Source: Longimicrobium sp. | GTDB taxonomy: Bacteria; Gemmatimonadota; Gemmatimonadetes; Longimicrobiales; Longimicrobiaceae | Reading direction: 5' to 3' | Assembly: GCA_036389135.1 (NCBI GenBank) | Contig: DASVQP010000085.1 | Location: 62,001-126,000 of the forward strand | Length of the DNA stretch: 64,000 nucleotides | Shown: positions 16,424-24,500 of the stretch, in pieces | Layout of the letters: each line of letters opens with the position of its first letter | Position numbering within the stretch: the first letter of the stretch is position 1 | Notes under the pieces: model-generated | What the model was told of the DNA's origin: nothing | Databases searched by the model: none | What the model saw: only the letters and a program-made list of their open reading frames with translations | Position numbers and translations under genes: made by a program

Positions 16424-16509
16424 TCACACAGAGAGCGCAGAGGGAACTACAAGCCGCAGAGAAACCCCTTTTCTGTTCTTCTCTCCGTACCCTCTGTGTC
16501 TCTGTGTGA
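16424..16509. repeat. family A palindromic repeat, copy 2
   Basis: TCACACAGAGAGCGCAGAGG with its partner CCCTCTGTGTCTCTGTGTGA. It lies between convergent genes and ends eight bases before the HxlR gene stop. Confidence 0.85.
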
Positions 16510-16516
16510 AACGCTT

Positions 16517-16870
16517 TTACGATGCCTGCTCGATTCGATGGTCGAGCCACTCGTGCGCCCACGCACCCAGCGCATCCACGGCGGTGGCGAGCGCGCGGCC
16601 CTTTTCGGTGAGCGCGTACTCCACGCGCACCGGCGTGTCTGGAATTACGCACCGCTCCACCACACCCTCCTGCTCCAGCTCGCGCAGGCGCTCGGAGAGC
16701 ATGCGGTCCGTGATGTCCGGGATCGCGGCGCGCAGCCCGGCGAAGCGGGTGCGCCCCCGAAGCAGGACGAAGATGATGGCGCCCGTCCAGCGCCGGCCGA
16801 CCAGCTCGACGGCGCGATGGAATAGCGGGCAGAGCGGCGTGTGCGCATTCATGGCTTCTACGATAGACAA
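16517..16870 (-). CDS. HxlR-type winged-helix regulator
   Basis: A 117-residue MarR/HxlR-type repressor or activator. The HxlR pattern is clear: CPLFHRAVELVGRRWTGAII, RFAGLRAAIPDITDRMLSER as recognition helix, and VEYALTEKGRAL for the wing. The start is taken as TTG at 16870 because AAGGAG sits six bases before it; an ATG at 16852 is possible but has a poor ribosome site. Members often sense electrophiles or redox changes through a cysteine near the N-terminus, and Cys14 (by the TTG start) fits. It is divergent from a nitroreductase gene, its probable target. Confidence 0.9.
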   Translation of the reverse strand: MSIVEAMNAHTPLCPLFHRAVELVGRRWTGAIIFVLLRGRTRFAGLRAAIPDITDRMLSERLRELEQEGVVERCVIPDTPVRVEYALTEKGRALATAVDALGAWAHEWLDHRIEQAS

Positions 16871-16880
16871 GAAGGACTCC

Positions 16881-16915
16881 TTGACGCAATCTACTTCCTT
16901 TTGTATAGTTGATAC
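16881..16915 (+). promoter_or_regulatory. nitroreductase promoter with palindromic operator over the -10
   Basis: TTGACG (16881-16886), 17 bases, TATAGT (16904-16909) form a near-consensus promoter. GTAT-AGTTG-ATAC (16903-16915) is an inverted repeat covering the -10 box, as expected for HxlR-type repression. It sits within the 84-base gap between the two divergent genes. Confidence 0.65.
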
Positions 16916-16954
16916 TCAAAACGCAGAACGAAGTTCACCTGAAGGGATAGAGCC

Positions 16955-17575
16955 ATGATGAACACCAGCATCGACTTCCTGAACGTCCGCGAGGCGGCGG
17001 AGCAGCGCCGCTCGATCCGTGCCTACGAGCCGGTCCCCATCCCGCGCGAAGACATGGAGGAGATCCTCGACGTGGTGCGGCGGGCGCCTTCCGCGTTCAA
17101 CGTGCAGCCCTGGCGCTTCGTCGTCGTGGAGACGCCCGAGCTGAAGGAGCGGCTCGCGGCCGCCGCGTTCAACCAGCGCCAGGTACACTCGGCGCCCGCC
17201 GTCATCGTCCTCTACACGGACATGAAGGACTCGCTGGACAACCTCGACGCCATCGTGCACCCCGGGATGAGCCCCGAGCAGCAGGAGGCGACGCAGCGCA
17301 CCGTCCGCAACATGTTCGCGAAGCAGAGCGAGGACGAGCGCGAGACGTGGGGGCAGGGCCAGGGCTACATCGCCCTCGGCTACCTCCTGCTGGCGGCCGA
17401 GGCGCGCGGCTACCAGACCTCGCCGATGGCAGGCTTTGACCCCGCTGCCGTCAAGGCGCTCCTGAACCTGCCGGAGAACGCCCGCATCCCGGCCCTGATC
17501 GCCATCGGACGCGGCGCTGAGGAAGGCTTCCCGCAGCACCGGCTGCCGCTGGAGAGGATTCTGCGGGTGGCGTAA
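16955..17575 (+). CDS. nitroreductase-family FMN oxidoreductase
   Basis: A 206-residue flavoprotein of the NfsB/YodC type that uses NAD(P)H to reduce nitro compounds, quinones or related electrophiles. FMN-binding motifs are visible: EQRRSIRAYEP near residue 17, RRAPSAFNVQPWRFVVV, and the C-terminal region (ARIPALIAIGRG). GYIALGYLLLAAEARGYQTSPM is typical of the dimer core (residues ~128-149). The ATG is preceded by AAGGG. Control by the divergent HxlR protein is likely. The physiological substrate is unknown. Confidence 0.9.
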   Translation: MMNTSIDFLNVREAAEQRRSIRAYEPVPIPREDMEEILDVVRRAPSAFNVQPWRFVVVETPELKERLAAAAFNQRQVHSAPAVIVLYTDMKDSLDNLDAIVHPGMSPEQQEATQRTVRNMFAKQSEDERETWGQGQGYIALGYLLLAAEARGYQTSPMAGFDPAAVKALLNLPENARIPALIAIGRGAEEGFPQHRLPLERILRVA

Positions 17576-17580
17576 GAACA

Positions 17581-17755
17581 GAAGTGCTAAGTGCTAGGTG
17601 CCAAGTCCTGAACGGCAGTGCGTGAGTGCGTGAGTGCGCTTCCCACTTAGCACTTAGCACTTAGCACTTAGCACTTAGCACTTAGCACTTAGCACTTAGC
17701 ACTTGGCACTTAGCACTTAGCACTTAGCACTTAGCACTTGGGACTTAGCACTTCC
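17581..17755. repeat. 7-bp satellite array with an inverted partner
   Basis: Sixteen consecutive 7-bp units of CACTTAG (a few variants such as CACTTGG) run from 17644 to 17755. About four degenerate units in inverted orientation (GTGCTAA, GTGCTAG, GTGCCAA) lie at 17582-17609. The ~35 bases between hold GCGTGAGT twice. The whole can fold back as a long stem. It ends 16 bases before the DsbA-like gene. Confidence 0.9.
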
Positions 17756-17771
17756 CTTCCCTGGAGACCAT

Positions 17772-18458
17772 ATGAAGATCGAGATCTATTCCGACGTCGC
17801 GTGCCCGTGGTGCTACATCGGGAAGCGGCGGTTCGAGAGGGCGCTGGCGGCGTTTCCCGGGGCGGGTGAGGTGGAGGTCGTGTATCGGCCGTACCAGCTC
17901 GATCCGGCGGCGCCCGCCACGGCGCGGCCGCTCCTGGATGCGCTGAAGGAGAAGTTCGGGCCGGGGGCGGCTTCGATGGCGGGCAACGTCGCCGAGGCGG
18001 CGCGCGGGGAGGGGATCACGATGGACTTCGAGCGGGCGCTGGCGGCCAACACGCTCGCCGCGCACCGCCTCCTGCGCCTGGCCGAGCACGAGTTTGGCCC
18101 GCCGGTGCAGCACGCGCTGGCGGAGCAGCTCTTCGAGGCCCACTTCGCCCGCGGCGCCGACATCGGCGACCCCGCGGTCCTCACCGGCCTCGCCGCCGCC
18201 GCGGGGATGGATGCCGAACGGGTGCGCGGGTACCTGGCGTCGGATGAGGGGCTGGCGGAGGTGAAGGGCGAGATCGGCGATGCGCGGCAGCTCGGCATCA
18301 CCGCCGTTCCCACCTTTGTCTTCGAAGGACGGTATGGTGTGCAGGGCGCCCAGCCGGCCTCCGCGTTCCTCCAGGCCTTCGAGACCGTCGCCCGCGAATC
18401 CGCCGCCGCTCCGCAACCCGGCGCGGACGGATGCGACGACGGGTCGTGCGCGGTGTGA
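17772..18458 (+). CDS. FrnE-like DsbA family thioredoxin-fold oxidoreductase
   Basis: A 228-residue protein with a CPWC active site at residues 11-14 (YSDVACPWCYIGKRRFE) and the cis-Pro loop GITAVPTFVFEGRYGVQGAQ. The inserted helical domain between them is of FrnE/2-hydroxychromene-isomerase-like type. There is no signal peptide, so it should act in the cytosol in disulfide or redox chemistry. The tail ends GCDDGSCAV, with a second cysteine pair as in some FrnE proteins. The ATG at 17772 has GGAG upstream, directly after the 7-bp array. Confidence 0.9.
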   Translation: MKIEIYSDVACPWCYIGKRRFERALAAFPGAGEVEVVYRPYQLDPAAPATARPLLDALKEKFGPGAASMAGNVAEAARGEGITMDFERALAANTLAAHRLLRLAEHEFGPPVQHALAEQLFEAHFARGADIGDPAVLTGLAAAAGMDAERVRGYLASDEGLAEVKGEIGDARQLGITAVPTFVFEGRYGVQGAQPASAFLQAFETVARESAAAPQPGADGCDDGSCAV

Positions 18459-18497
18459 GGGCCGGGTGCGGGGGCGAAGGCGCCGGGGGCGAAGGCA

Positions 18498-18622
18498 CCG
18501 GGGGCTGAAGCCCCCGGCTGGAACCACGGGAAGGCGGCTAAAGCCGGCTCGAAAAACGCAACATCAGACCCGGAGTCCGCGAAGGCGGACTTTGTGCTTT
18601 GTTGCAGCGAGTTCACTCGCCC
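18498..18622. repeat. family C three-hairpin repeat, copy 2
   Basis: Same order of palindromes as at 12458-12583, with a few substitutions. Its last ten bases overlap the final codons and stop of the DUF4186 gene on the minus strand, so the repeat supplies part of that coding end. Confidence 0.8.
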
Positions 18623-18960
18623 GACAGCCACCGCTCGATCGCCAACACCACGTGCGCCTGCTCATCCGCCGTGAGCTCGCGGCCGGCGGGGATGGCGTGC
18701 CACTTCTGGAGGCAGCCGCGGCAGCAGGTGGCTGTGGCATGCTGCGCCACGAAGACCGGGTGGCCGCGAAAGGGGGTCTGCTTGCCGTCCCTGGCGGGGT
18801 TCGCGGGGGCCAGGCGCCGGGCCACGAAGTCCGCCGCGTGCACCAGGATCGTGGGAAGCCCCTTCGCCTCCAGGTACGCGCGGTCCGCCGCCCCCAGCCG
18901 GAACCGGCTCCGGAAGCGGGACCCCGCTAATCCGCGGAACACCCGGTCCAGGTCGCGCAT
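18613..18960 (-). CDS. DUF4186 family protein
   Basis: A 115-residue protein with the features of DUF4186: FRSRFRLGAADRAYLEAKG, HAADFVARRLAP, DGKQTPFRGHPVFVAQHATA, then CCRGCLQKWH. The two vicinal cysteines plus a third and nearby histidines suggest metal binding, but no function is established for the family. Its C-terminal codons overlap the family C repeat. It lies 98 bases downstream of the GAF gene on the same strand and might be the last gene of that transcript. Confidence 0.8.
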   Translation of the reverse strand: MRDLDRVFRGLAGSRFRSRFRLGAADRAYLEAKGLPTILVHAADFVARRLAPANPARDGKQTPFRGHPVFVAQHATATCCRGCLQKWHAIPAGRELTADEQAHVVLAIERWLSGE

Positions 18961-19058
18961 CTACCTCCCCACTCCTGTCATCCCGCTTCTCCGTCCCCGC
19001 CCCGACTGCGCCGCTCCGGGCCCGCCGCTCCTGGAACACCGCTCCTGAATGACGCACC

Positions 19059-19688
19059 CTACACCGGCGCGCGGGCCTCGCGGAGGGCGTCGGCGAGGGC
19101 GCGGTTTTCGGCGACCTGGGCAGTCAGCTCGGAGGCGAGCTCGCGGAGGCGGAGGGTCTGCTCCTCGGCGTGGCGCGCGCGGTGGCGCAGCTCGATCTCG
19201 CGGCGCGCGGAGGACGCAAGCTCGCTCAGGATGTCCACCTCGTCCGGGGTCCAGGCCCGGGGCGAGTGGTCGATGGCGCAGAAGGAGCCCAGGATGTGGC
19301 CCTCGGGGCCCGGCAGCGGGACGCCCACGTACGCCGCAACGCCCAGCGACTCCACCGTGGGGACGAGGCTGTACACCGGGTCCGCGCGCGCGTCGTTGAT
19401 GACGAGCGGCTGGTCGGATTCGATGGCGTAGTGGCAGAAGGTGCGCCCGGTCAGCTCGCGCGAGGTGGCGAGCGGCTCGCCGAAGCCGTGCGCGCTCACG
19501 TAGAAGTCGCGCTCGTAGTCTACCAGCGAGATGAAGGCGGCGGGGACGCGCAGGAGCTTCACCGCCAGGCGCGTCATGCGGTCGAACGCCTCCTCGGCAT
19601 CGCTGCCCAGGAGGCCGGTGCGGTGCAGCGCGGCGACCCGCTCGGGATCGTGCACCGCGCGGGGGGCTTCGTTCGTCGGGATGCTCAA
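19059..19688 (-). CDS. stand-alone GAF-domain sensor protein
   Basis: A 209-residue protein that is essentially one GAF domain (residues ~25-165: FDRMTRLAVKLLRVPAAFIS, ESLGVAAYVGVPL, GSFCAIDHSPRAWT) followed by a coiled-coil tail (RRAREIELRHRARHAEEQTL-like helix to the end). The start is TTG at 19688, with GGAG eight bases upstream. No output domain is present, so it probably works by binding a partner. It is third in a leftward GAF, H-NOX, GAF group, 92 bases after the H-NOX gene. The ligand is unknown. Confidence 0.8.
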   Translation of the reverse strand: MSIPTNEAPRAVHDPERVAALHRTGLLGSDAEEAFDRMTRLAVKLLRVPAAFISLVDYERDFYVSAHGFGEPLATSRELTGRTFCHYAIESDQPLVINDARADPVYSLVPTVESLGVAAYVGVPLPGPEGHILGSFCAIDHSPRAWTPDEVDILSELASSARREIELRHRARHAEEQTLRLRELASELTAQVAENRALADALREARAPV

Positions 19689-19780
19689 GATCGGTACTCC
19701 GGTTCTGCTCGGGAGGCCGCGCGCGGGTGGGAACGCCCGCCGCGGGGTCCGGACCGCGCTTGCACACCCCGGACCACCGC

Positions 19781-20338
19781 TCAGGCCTCCCGCGCGCCCT
19801 CCACCAGGCGCACGGAGATCAGGCAGCGCTCGCCGCCACGGTGCACGCACTCGGGCTGGTCCACGTCCACCGCCTCGGCAAAGTGGAGCGCCATGCCGCG
19901 CGCGATCCCCTCCGCCAGCGAGCAGAGGCCGCGTTTGGAACGGTAGTCGATCTGCACCTCGGTGGGGGAGACGCGGCGGGCCAGGAGCGCGGGGGGCGCG
20001 GCGCCGGGCATGCGCGCGCGCACCACCGTGTGGATGGTCTCCTCCGTGTGCTCGATCACGTCCAGCGTGCGCCAATCCCGGTCGATCAGCGGTGCGTAGA
20101 CGCGAAGCAGGGCGGGGGCGATGAAGACCCCGAAATCCTCCAGCAATTCGTTCAGCGGGCGCCCCGTCAGGCGGCTGGCGGCCAGCACCAGCGCGACGAT
20201 CTGCTCGTCGGGGTAGATGCCGTCCAGCCGGTGGTTCTCCGGGGGGACGCCCGCCGACTCGGCGAGCGGGAACCAGGCGTCGCGGCCCAGGCGGTCGGTG
20301 ACGTACTGGCGGAACTGGTTCATCACGATTCCGTGCAC
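19781..20338 (-). CDS. H-NOX (HNOB) heme gas-sensor protein
   Basis: A 185-residue stand-alone H-NOX domain. From the GTG at 20338 (AGGAG eight bases upstream) the protein reads HGIVMNQFRQYV. His103 (ETIHTVVRARMPGAAPP) is placed like the proximal heme ligand His102 of the Thermoanaerobacter protein, Pro116 matches its conserved proline, and Y132-x-S134-x-R136 is the heme-propionate motif. The distal tyrosine that stabilises oxygen is a leucine (Leu141) here, which favours NO rather than O2 binding. It has GAF-only genes on both sides and faces a phosphorelay operon across a promoter region. Confidence 0.88.
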   Translation of the reverse strand: MHGIVMNQFRQYVTDRLGRDAWFPLAESAGVPPENHRLDGIYPDEQIVALVLAASRLTGRPLNELLEDFGVFIAPALLRVYAPLIDRDWRTLDVIEHTEETIHTVVRARMPGAAPPALLARRVSPTEVQIDYRSKRGLCSLAEGIARGMALHFAEAVDVDQPECVHRGGERCLISVRLVEGAREA

Positions 20339-20366
20339 GGCCTGCTCTCCTCTCGAGGGGTGCGGG

Positions 20367-20915
20367 CTATTCCCCGCCGGCGGCGGCACCGTGCCCGCTC
20401 ATGAACCGCCCGATCTCCTCGCCCAGCCGCTCGAAGACGGGGAGGAGCGCCGGGGTGGGCGTGCGCAGCCAGTCCGTGTAGAACTCCAGCACTCCGTACA
20501 CCTTGCCGTCAAAGTGCACGGGGAAGGCGACTGCCGCGCGCAGTCCTTCGCGGGCGGCGGCGGCGTGGCGGGGAAAGTTTCTCTCTACGAGCGCGTCCTC
20601 CACCCACACCGGCCGCCCCGTGGCCCACACGCGCCCCGGGAGCCCCTCGCCGGGGTGGAAGGCGTGCGCGCGGCTGTCCGCCTCGAAGCTGGTGCTGCGG
20701 TACGCGCGCGCGCACCACGTCTGCCGCACGCAGAGCACGCCTCCGTCCACGTGCCAGCACGCGCCGAAGAGCCACCCCATCGACTCCCCGATCTCGGCCA
20801 GCACGCGGCGCACGCCTTCCACCAGGGTGTCCGCCCCGGAGAGCGCTTCCCGAACCGCGGCCACCACGGGAACGCCGCCGATCTCGTCCCCCTCCCCGCT
20901 CCCGTCCGCTTCCAT
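20367..20915 (-). CDS. stand-alone GAF-domain protein
   Basis: A 182-residue protein made of one GAF domain (LVEGVRRVLAEIGESMGWLF, AFHPGEGLPGRVWATGRPVW, AAVAFPVHFDGKVYGVLEFY) with no output domain. The ATG at 20915 lies about 40 bases after a good promoter, which supports it over a start at 20981. Several cysteines occur within the domain (GACWHVDGGVLCVRQTWCAR) and could bind metal, heme or sense redox state. It is the first gene of the leftward trio; H-NOX starts 28 bases after its stop. Confidence 0.8.
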   Translation of the reverse strand: MEADGSGEGDEIGGVPVVAAVREALSGADTLVEGVRRVLAEIGESMGWLFGACWHVDGGVLCVRQTWCARAYRSTSFEADSRAHAFHPGEGLPGRVWATGRPVWVEDALVERNFPRHAAAAREGLRAAVAFPVHFDGKVYGVLEFYTDWLRTPTPALLPVFERLGEEIGRFMSGHGAAAGGE

Positions 20916-20961
20916 GGTCGTCCACAAAGAGTGCCGGTGCCGCGCGTCCACTGCGGTGGGC

Positions 20962-20991
20962 AGTGTACCCTCACCGCGCACGAAACGTCAA
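20962..20991 (-). promoter_or_regulatory. promoter of the GAF/H-NOX/GAF group
   Basis: Minus strand TTGACG (20991-20986), 18 bases, TACACT (20967-20962). Transcription would start about 40 bases before the ATG at 20915. Confidence 0.6.
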
Positions 20992-21135
20992 TGGCGGGGC
21001 GTGCACGGACATTGCGTAGACCGATGGCTTTCATGCGGATAGCCGGGCGGCGGGGCTGGCGCGAGGGTGGGCGCGGCTCCGCCTTCCGCTTGGCACGCCG
21101 CGGTGAGGTGACGCACAACCGGGGGTGGTGGTTCC

Positions 21136-21564
21136 GTGAAGCCGAAGAGGGACGAAGAAGACGGGAGCACGCCCGGCCAGGTAGCCGGGCGCACTCTGCG
21201 CATCCTTGTGGTGGACGACGACGGAGTGGACCGCATGGCGCTGCGGCGCGCGCTGGCGCAGACCGGCATGGCTCCGGAGGTCGGTGAGGCGGACGCGGTG
21301 CTCGCCGCCATCGACCTGCTGACGGCCGAGGCGTTCGACTGCGTATTCCTGGACTACAACCTTCCCGACGGCGACGGGCTCACCTTTCTGCGCGGGCTGC
21401 GCGCGGCGGGAATCGACATCCCCGTGGTGATGCTCACCGGGCAGCAGGACGACCGCGTGGCCGCCCAGCTCGGCGAGAGCGGCGCGGCCGACTACATCGA
21501 CAAGGCGGAGCTCACCCCGGGCCGCATCGTGGAGAGCCTGCGGCGCGCGCTCCCGGGCCGATGA
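21136..21564 (+). CDS. single-domain response regulator (CheY-like)
   Basis: A 142-residue receiver domain after a ~20-residue polar leader. The acidic cluster VVDDDG, phospho-acceptor Asp73 (FLDYNLPDGDG), the Thr of MLTGQ and the Lys of YIDKAEL are all in place. No output domain, so it passes phosphate or binds a partner. It starts at GTG 21136. Its stop overlaps the ATG of the large kinase (ATGA), so the two are translated together. It closely resembles the receiver at the start of the 25854-27611 gene (FLDYNLP, GDGLTFLR/GNGLTLLR, VVMLTGQ), suggesting duplication. Confidence 0.9.
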   Translation: MKPKRDEEDGSTPGQVAGRTLRILVVDDDGVDRMALRRALAQTGMAPEVGEADAVLAAIDLLTAEAFDCVFLDYNLPDGDGLTFLRGLRAAGIDIPVVMLTGQQDDRVAAQLGESGAADYIDKAELTPGRIVESLRRALPGR

Positions 21565-24500
21565 TGACGCAACCCACCCCTCATCCCGAGATCGAAGTGA
21601 CCGAAAGCACTTCCCCGCACCCGCGCATGGCCGACGCCCCGGCCAGCGACCCGGATCTGTACCGCCGGCAGCTGGAGACGGTGGCCGAGAACGCGACGCT
21701 GGCGCTCTTCATCATGGACGAGCACCAGCGCTGCACGTACATGAACCGCGCGGCCGAGGAGCTCACCGGCTTCCGCCTGGAGGAGCTGCAGGGGAAGGAG
21801 CTGCACTACTACATCCACCACACCCGGCCGGATGGGTCGCACTACCCGCTGGAAGAGTGCCCCATCGACCAGGCCTTTCCGCAGAACATGCGGGAGCAGG
21901 GGGAGGAGGTCTTCGTCCACAAGGACGGGCACCTGTACCCGGTGTCGTTCACGGCCTCGCCCATCCGCCGCGACGGGGCGACGGTGGGCACCATCATCGA
22001 GGCGCGCGACATCACCGCCGAGCGGTACGAGCAGCACGAGGCGGAGGCCCGCGGCCGCGAAGCGGAGCTGACGGCGCGGATCGGCACCACGCTCACCCGC
22101 GGCGGCCCGCTGCGCCAGGTGCTGCAGGGGTGCGCGGAGGCGATCACCGCGCAGCTCGACGCCGCCTTCGCCCGCATCTGGACGCTCAACGAAGAGGAGC
22201 AGGTGCTGGAGCTGCAGGCCAGCGCCGGAATGTACACCCACCTGGACGGCCCGCACGGCCGTGTGCCGGTGGGCGCCTTCAAGATCGGCAAGATCGCGCA
22301 GGAGGCGGCGCCGCACCTGACCAACGACGTCCTTACCGACGAGCGGGTGGGCGACAAGGAGTGGGCGCGCCGCGAGGGGATGGTCTCCTTCGCGGGCTAC
22401 CCGCTGATGGTGGAGGGGCGCGTGATCGGGGTGATCGCGATGTTCTCGCGCCAGACGCTGTCCGAGCGCACGATGGGGGCGCTCGCTTCCGTGGCGGACG
22501 GGATCGCGCTGGCCATCGACCGCGCGCGGGTGGAGGAGTCGCGCGAGCGGCTGCTGGCCGAGCTGGAGTTCGAGCGGACGCGGCTGGCCAGCGCCTTCGA
22601 GCAGGCGCCGGCCTTCATCGCCACCGTGCGCGGGCCGGACCACGTCTTCGAGATGGCCAACCCCATCTACGCCCAGCTGGTGGGGCACCGCGAGGTGATC
22701 GGAAAGCCGGTGCGCGAGGCGATTCCCGAAGCCGCGGAGCAGGGCTTCCTGGATCTGCTGAACCAGGTGTACGGCAGCAACGAAGCGTTCGTGGGCAACG
22801 GGGTGAAGATCGAGCTGCAGCGCACCCCCGGCGCCGCGGCGGAGGCCCGCTACCTCAACTTCGTCTACCAGCCGCTCACCGAGGCGGACGGCTCCGTCGG
22901 CGGGATCCTGGTGCACGGGGTGGACGTGACGGAGCAGGTGGAAACGCAGCGGATGATGGAGGAGCAGGCCGCCGAGCTGGAGGCGCAGAAGGAGGAGCTG
23001 CAGCTGCAGGCGCTGCGCATGGAAGAGGTGCAGGTGGAGCTGGAGGTGTCCAACGAGGAGCTGCAGCGCGCCAACGAGGAGACGGCGCGCGAGCGGACGC
23101 ACCTGGCGGCCATCATCGACCACGCGCCGGTCGGCATCCTGATCGCAGAGGCACCCACCGGTCGCATCGTGATGGGGAACCGCCGCCTGGAGGAGATCGT
23201 GCGCCACCCCGTGCTGCAGTCGGCGGGGGTGGAGGAGTACGACCGCTGGGTGGCCTTCCACCGCGACGGCCGGCGGGTGGAGGGGCACGAGTTTCCGCTG
23301 GCGCGCGTCTTCGCCACCGGCCAGGCCGCCGGGCCGGACGAGTACCTCTACCAGCGCGGCGACGGCACCCCCGCGTGGGTGCAGATCACGGGCGTGCCGC
23401 TGCGCGACGCGCGGGGCGACCTCACCAGCGCGCTGGTGGTGCTGGACGACGTGGACGCGGAGCGCCGCGCCCAGGAGGAGCGCGAAAACCTGATCCGAGA
23501 GCTGGACCTGGAGCGTGCGCGCCTGCGCACCGTCTTCCAGCAGGCGCCGGCGATGATCGCGGTGCTGCGCGGGCCGGACCACGTCTTCGAGATGGCGAAC
23601 GCGCCGTACATCTCGCTCATGGGCGGGCGCGAGCTGGTGGGGAAGGCGCTCCGTGAGGCGATCCCGGAGGTTGTGGAGCAGGGCTTCGTCGCGATGCTGG
23701 ACGGGGTGTACGCCACGGGCGAGCCGCAGGTGGGGAACGAGACCCCCGCCCTGCTGGACCGTACGGGGGAGGGTAAGCTGGAGCAGGGGTTCTACAACTT
23801 CGTCTTCCAGGCGCTCCCGGAAGCCGACGGCTCCGTGGGCGGCATCCTGATCCACGCGGTGGACGTGACCGACCAGGTCCACGCCCGGCAGGAGGTGGAG
23901 CAGCTGGAGGAGCGGCTGCGCCTGGCCGTGGAAGCGGCCGACGTGGGGATCTACGACTGGGACACGGTGAGCAGCACCCTCAGCTGGGACCAGCGCACCC
24001 GCCGCATCTTCGGCGTTCCGGAGGAGGGCGAGGTCACCTTCGACGACTTCACCGAGCGGCTGCACCCGCACGACCGCGAGGCCGCCAACCGGGCCGTGGC
24101 GCGGGCGCTCGACCCCGCCGGCCAGGGGGACTTCTCCACCGAGTACCGCGTCGTGTGGAAGGATGGCGACGTGCGCTGGGTGCGCGCCGTGGGCCGCGTC
24201 TTCTTCGAGGGCACGGGCGCGGCGCGGCGGGCGGCGCGCTTCCTGGGTACGGTGCAGGACGTAACCGCGCGCCGCCGCGCCGAGGAGGAGCGCGAGCGGC
24301 TGATCGGCGAGCTGGAGACCGGGCGCGCGCGGCTGGAGCAGATCTTCGCCGAGGCCCCGGCCGTGATGGCGCTGTACACCGGCCCGGAGCACGTCGTAAC
24401 CATGGTGAACCCCACCTGGGAGCGCATCGTGGGGAAGCCGAGCGCCCTGGGCCGCCCGTTCGCGGAAGTGTTCCCCGAGCTTGCCGGCACCGGGGTCATC

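Noticed and set aside
17644-17755. Direct-repeat array considered as CRISPR
   Set aside because: Units are 7 bp with no spacers, and no cas genes are present.
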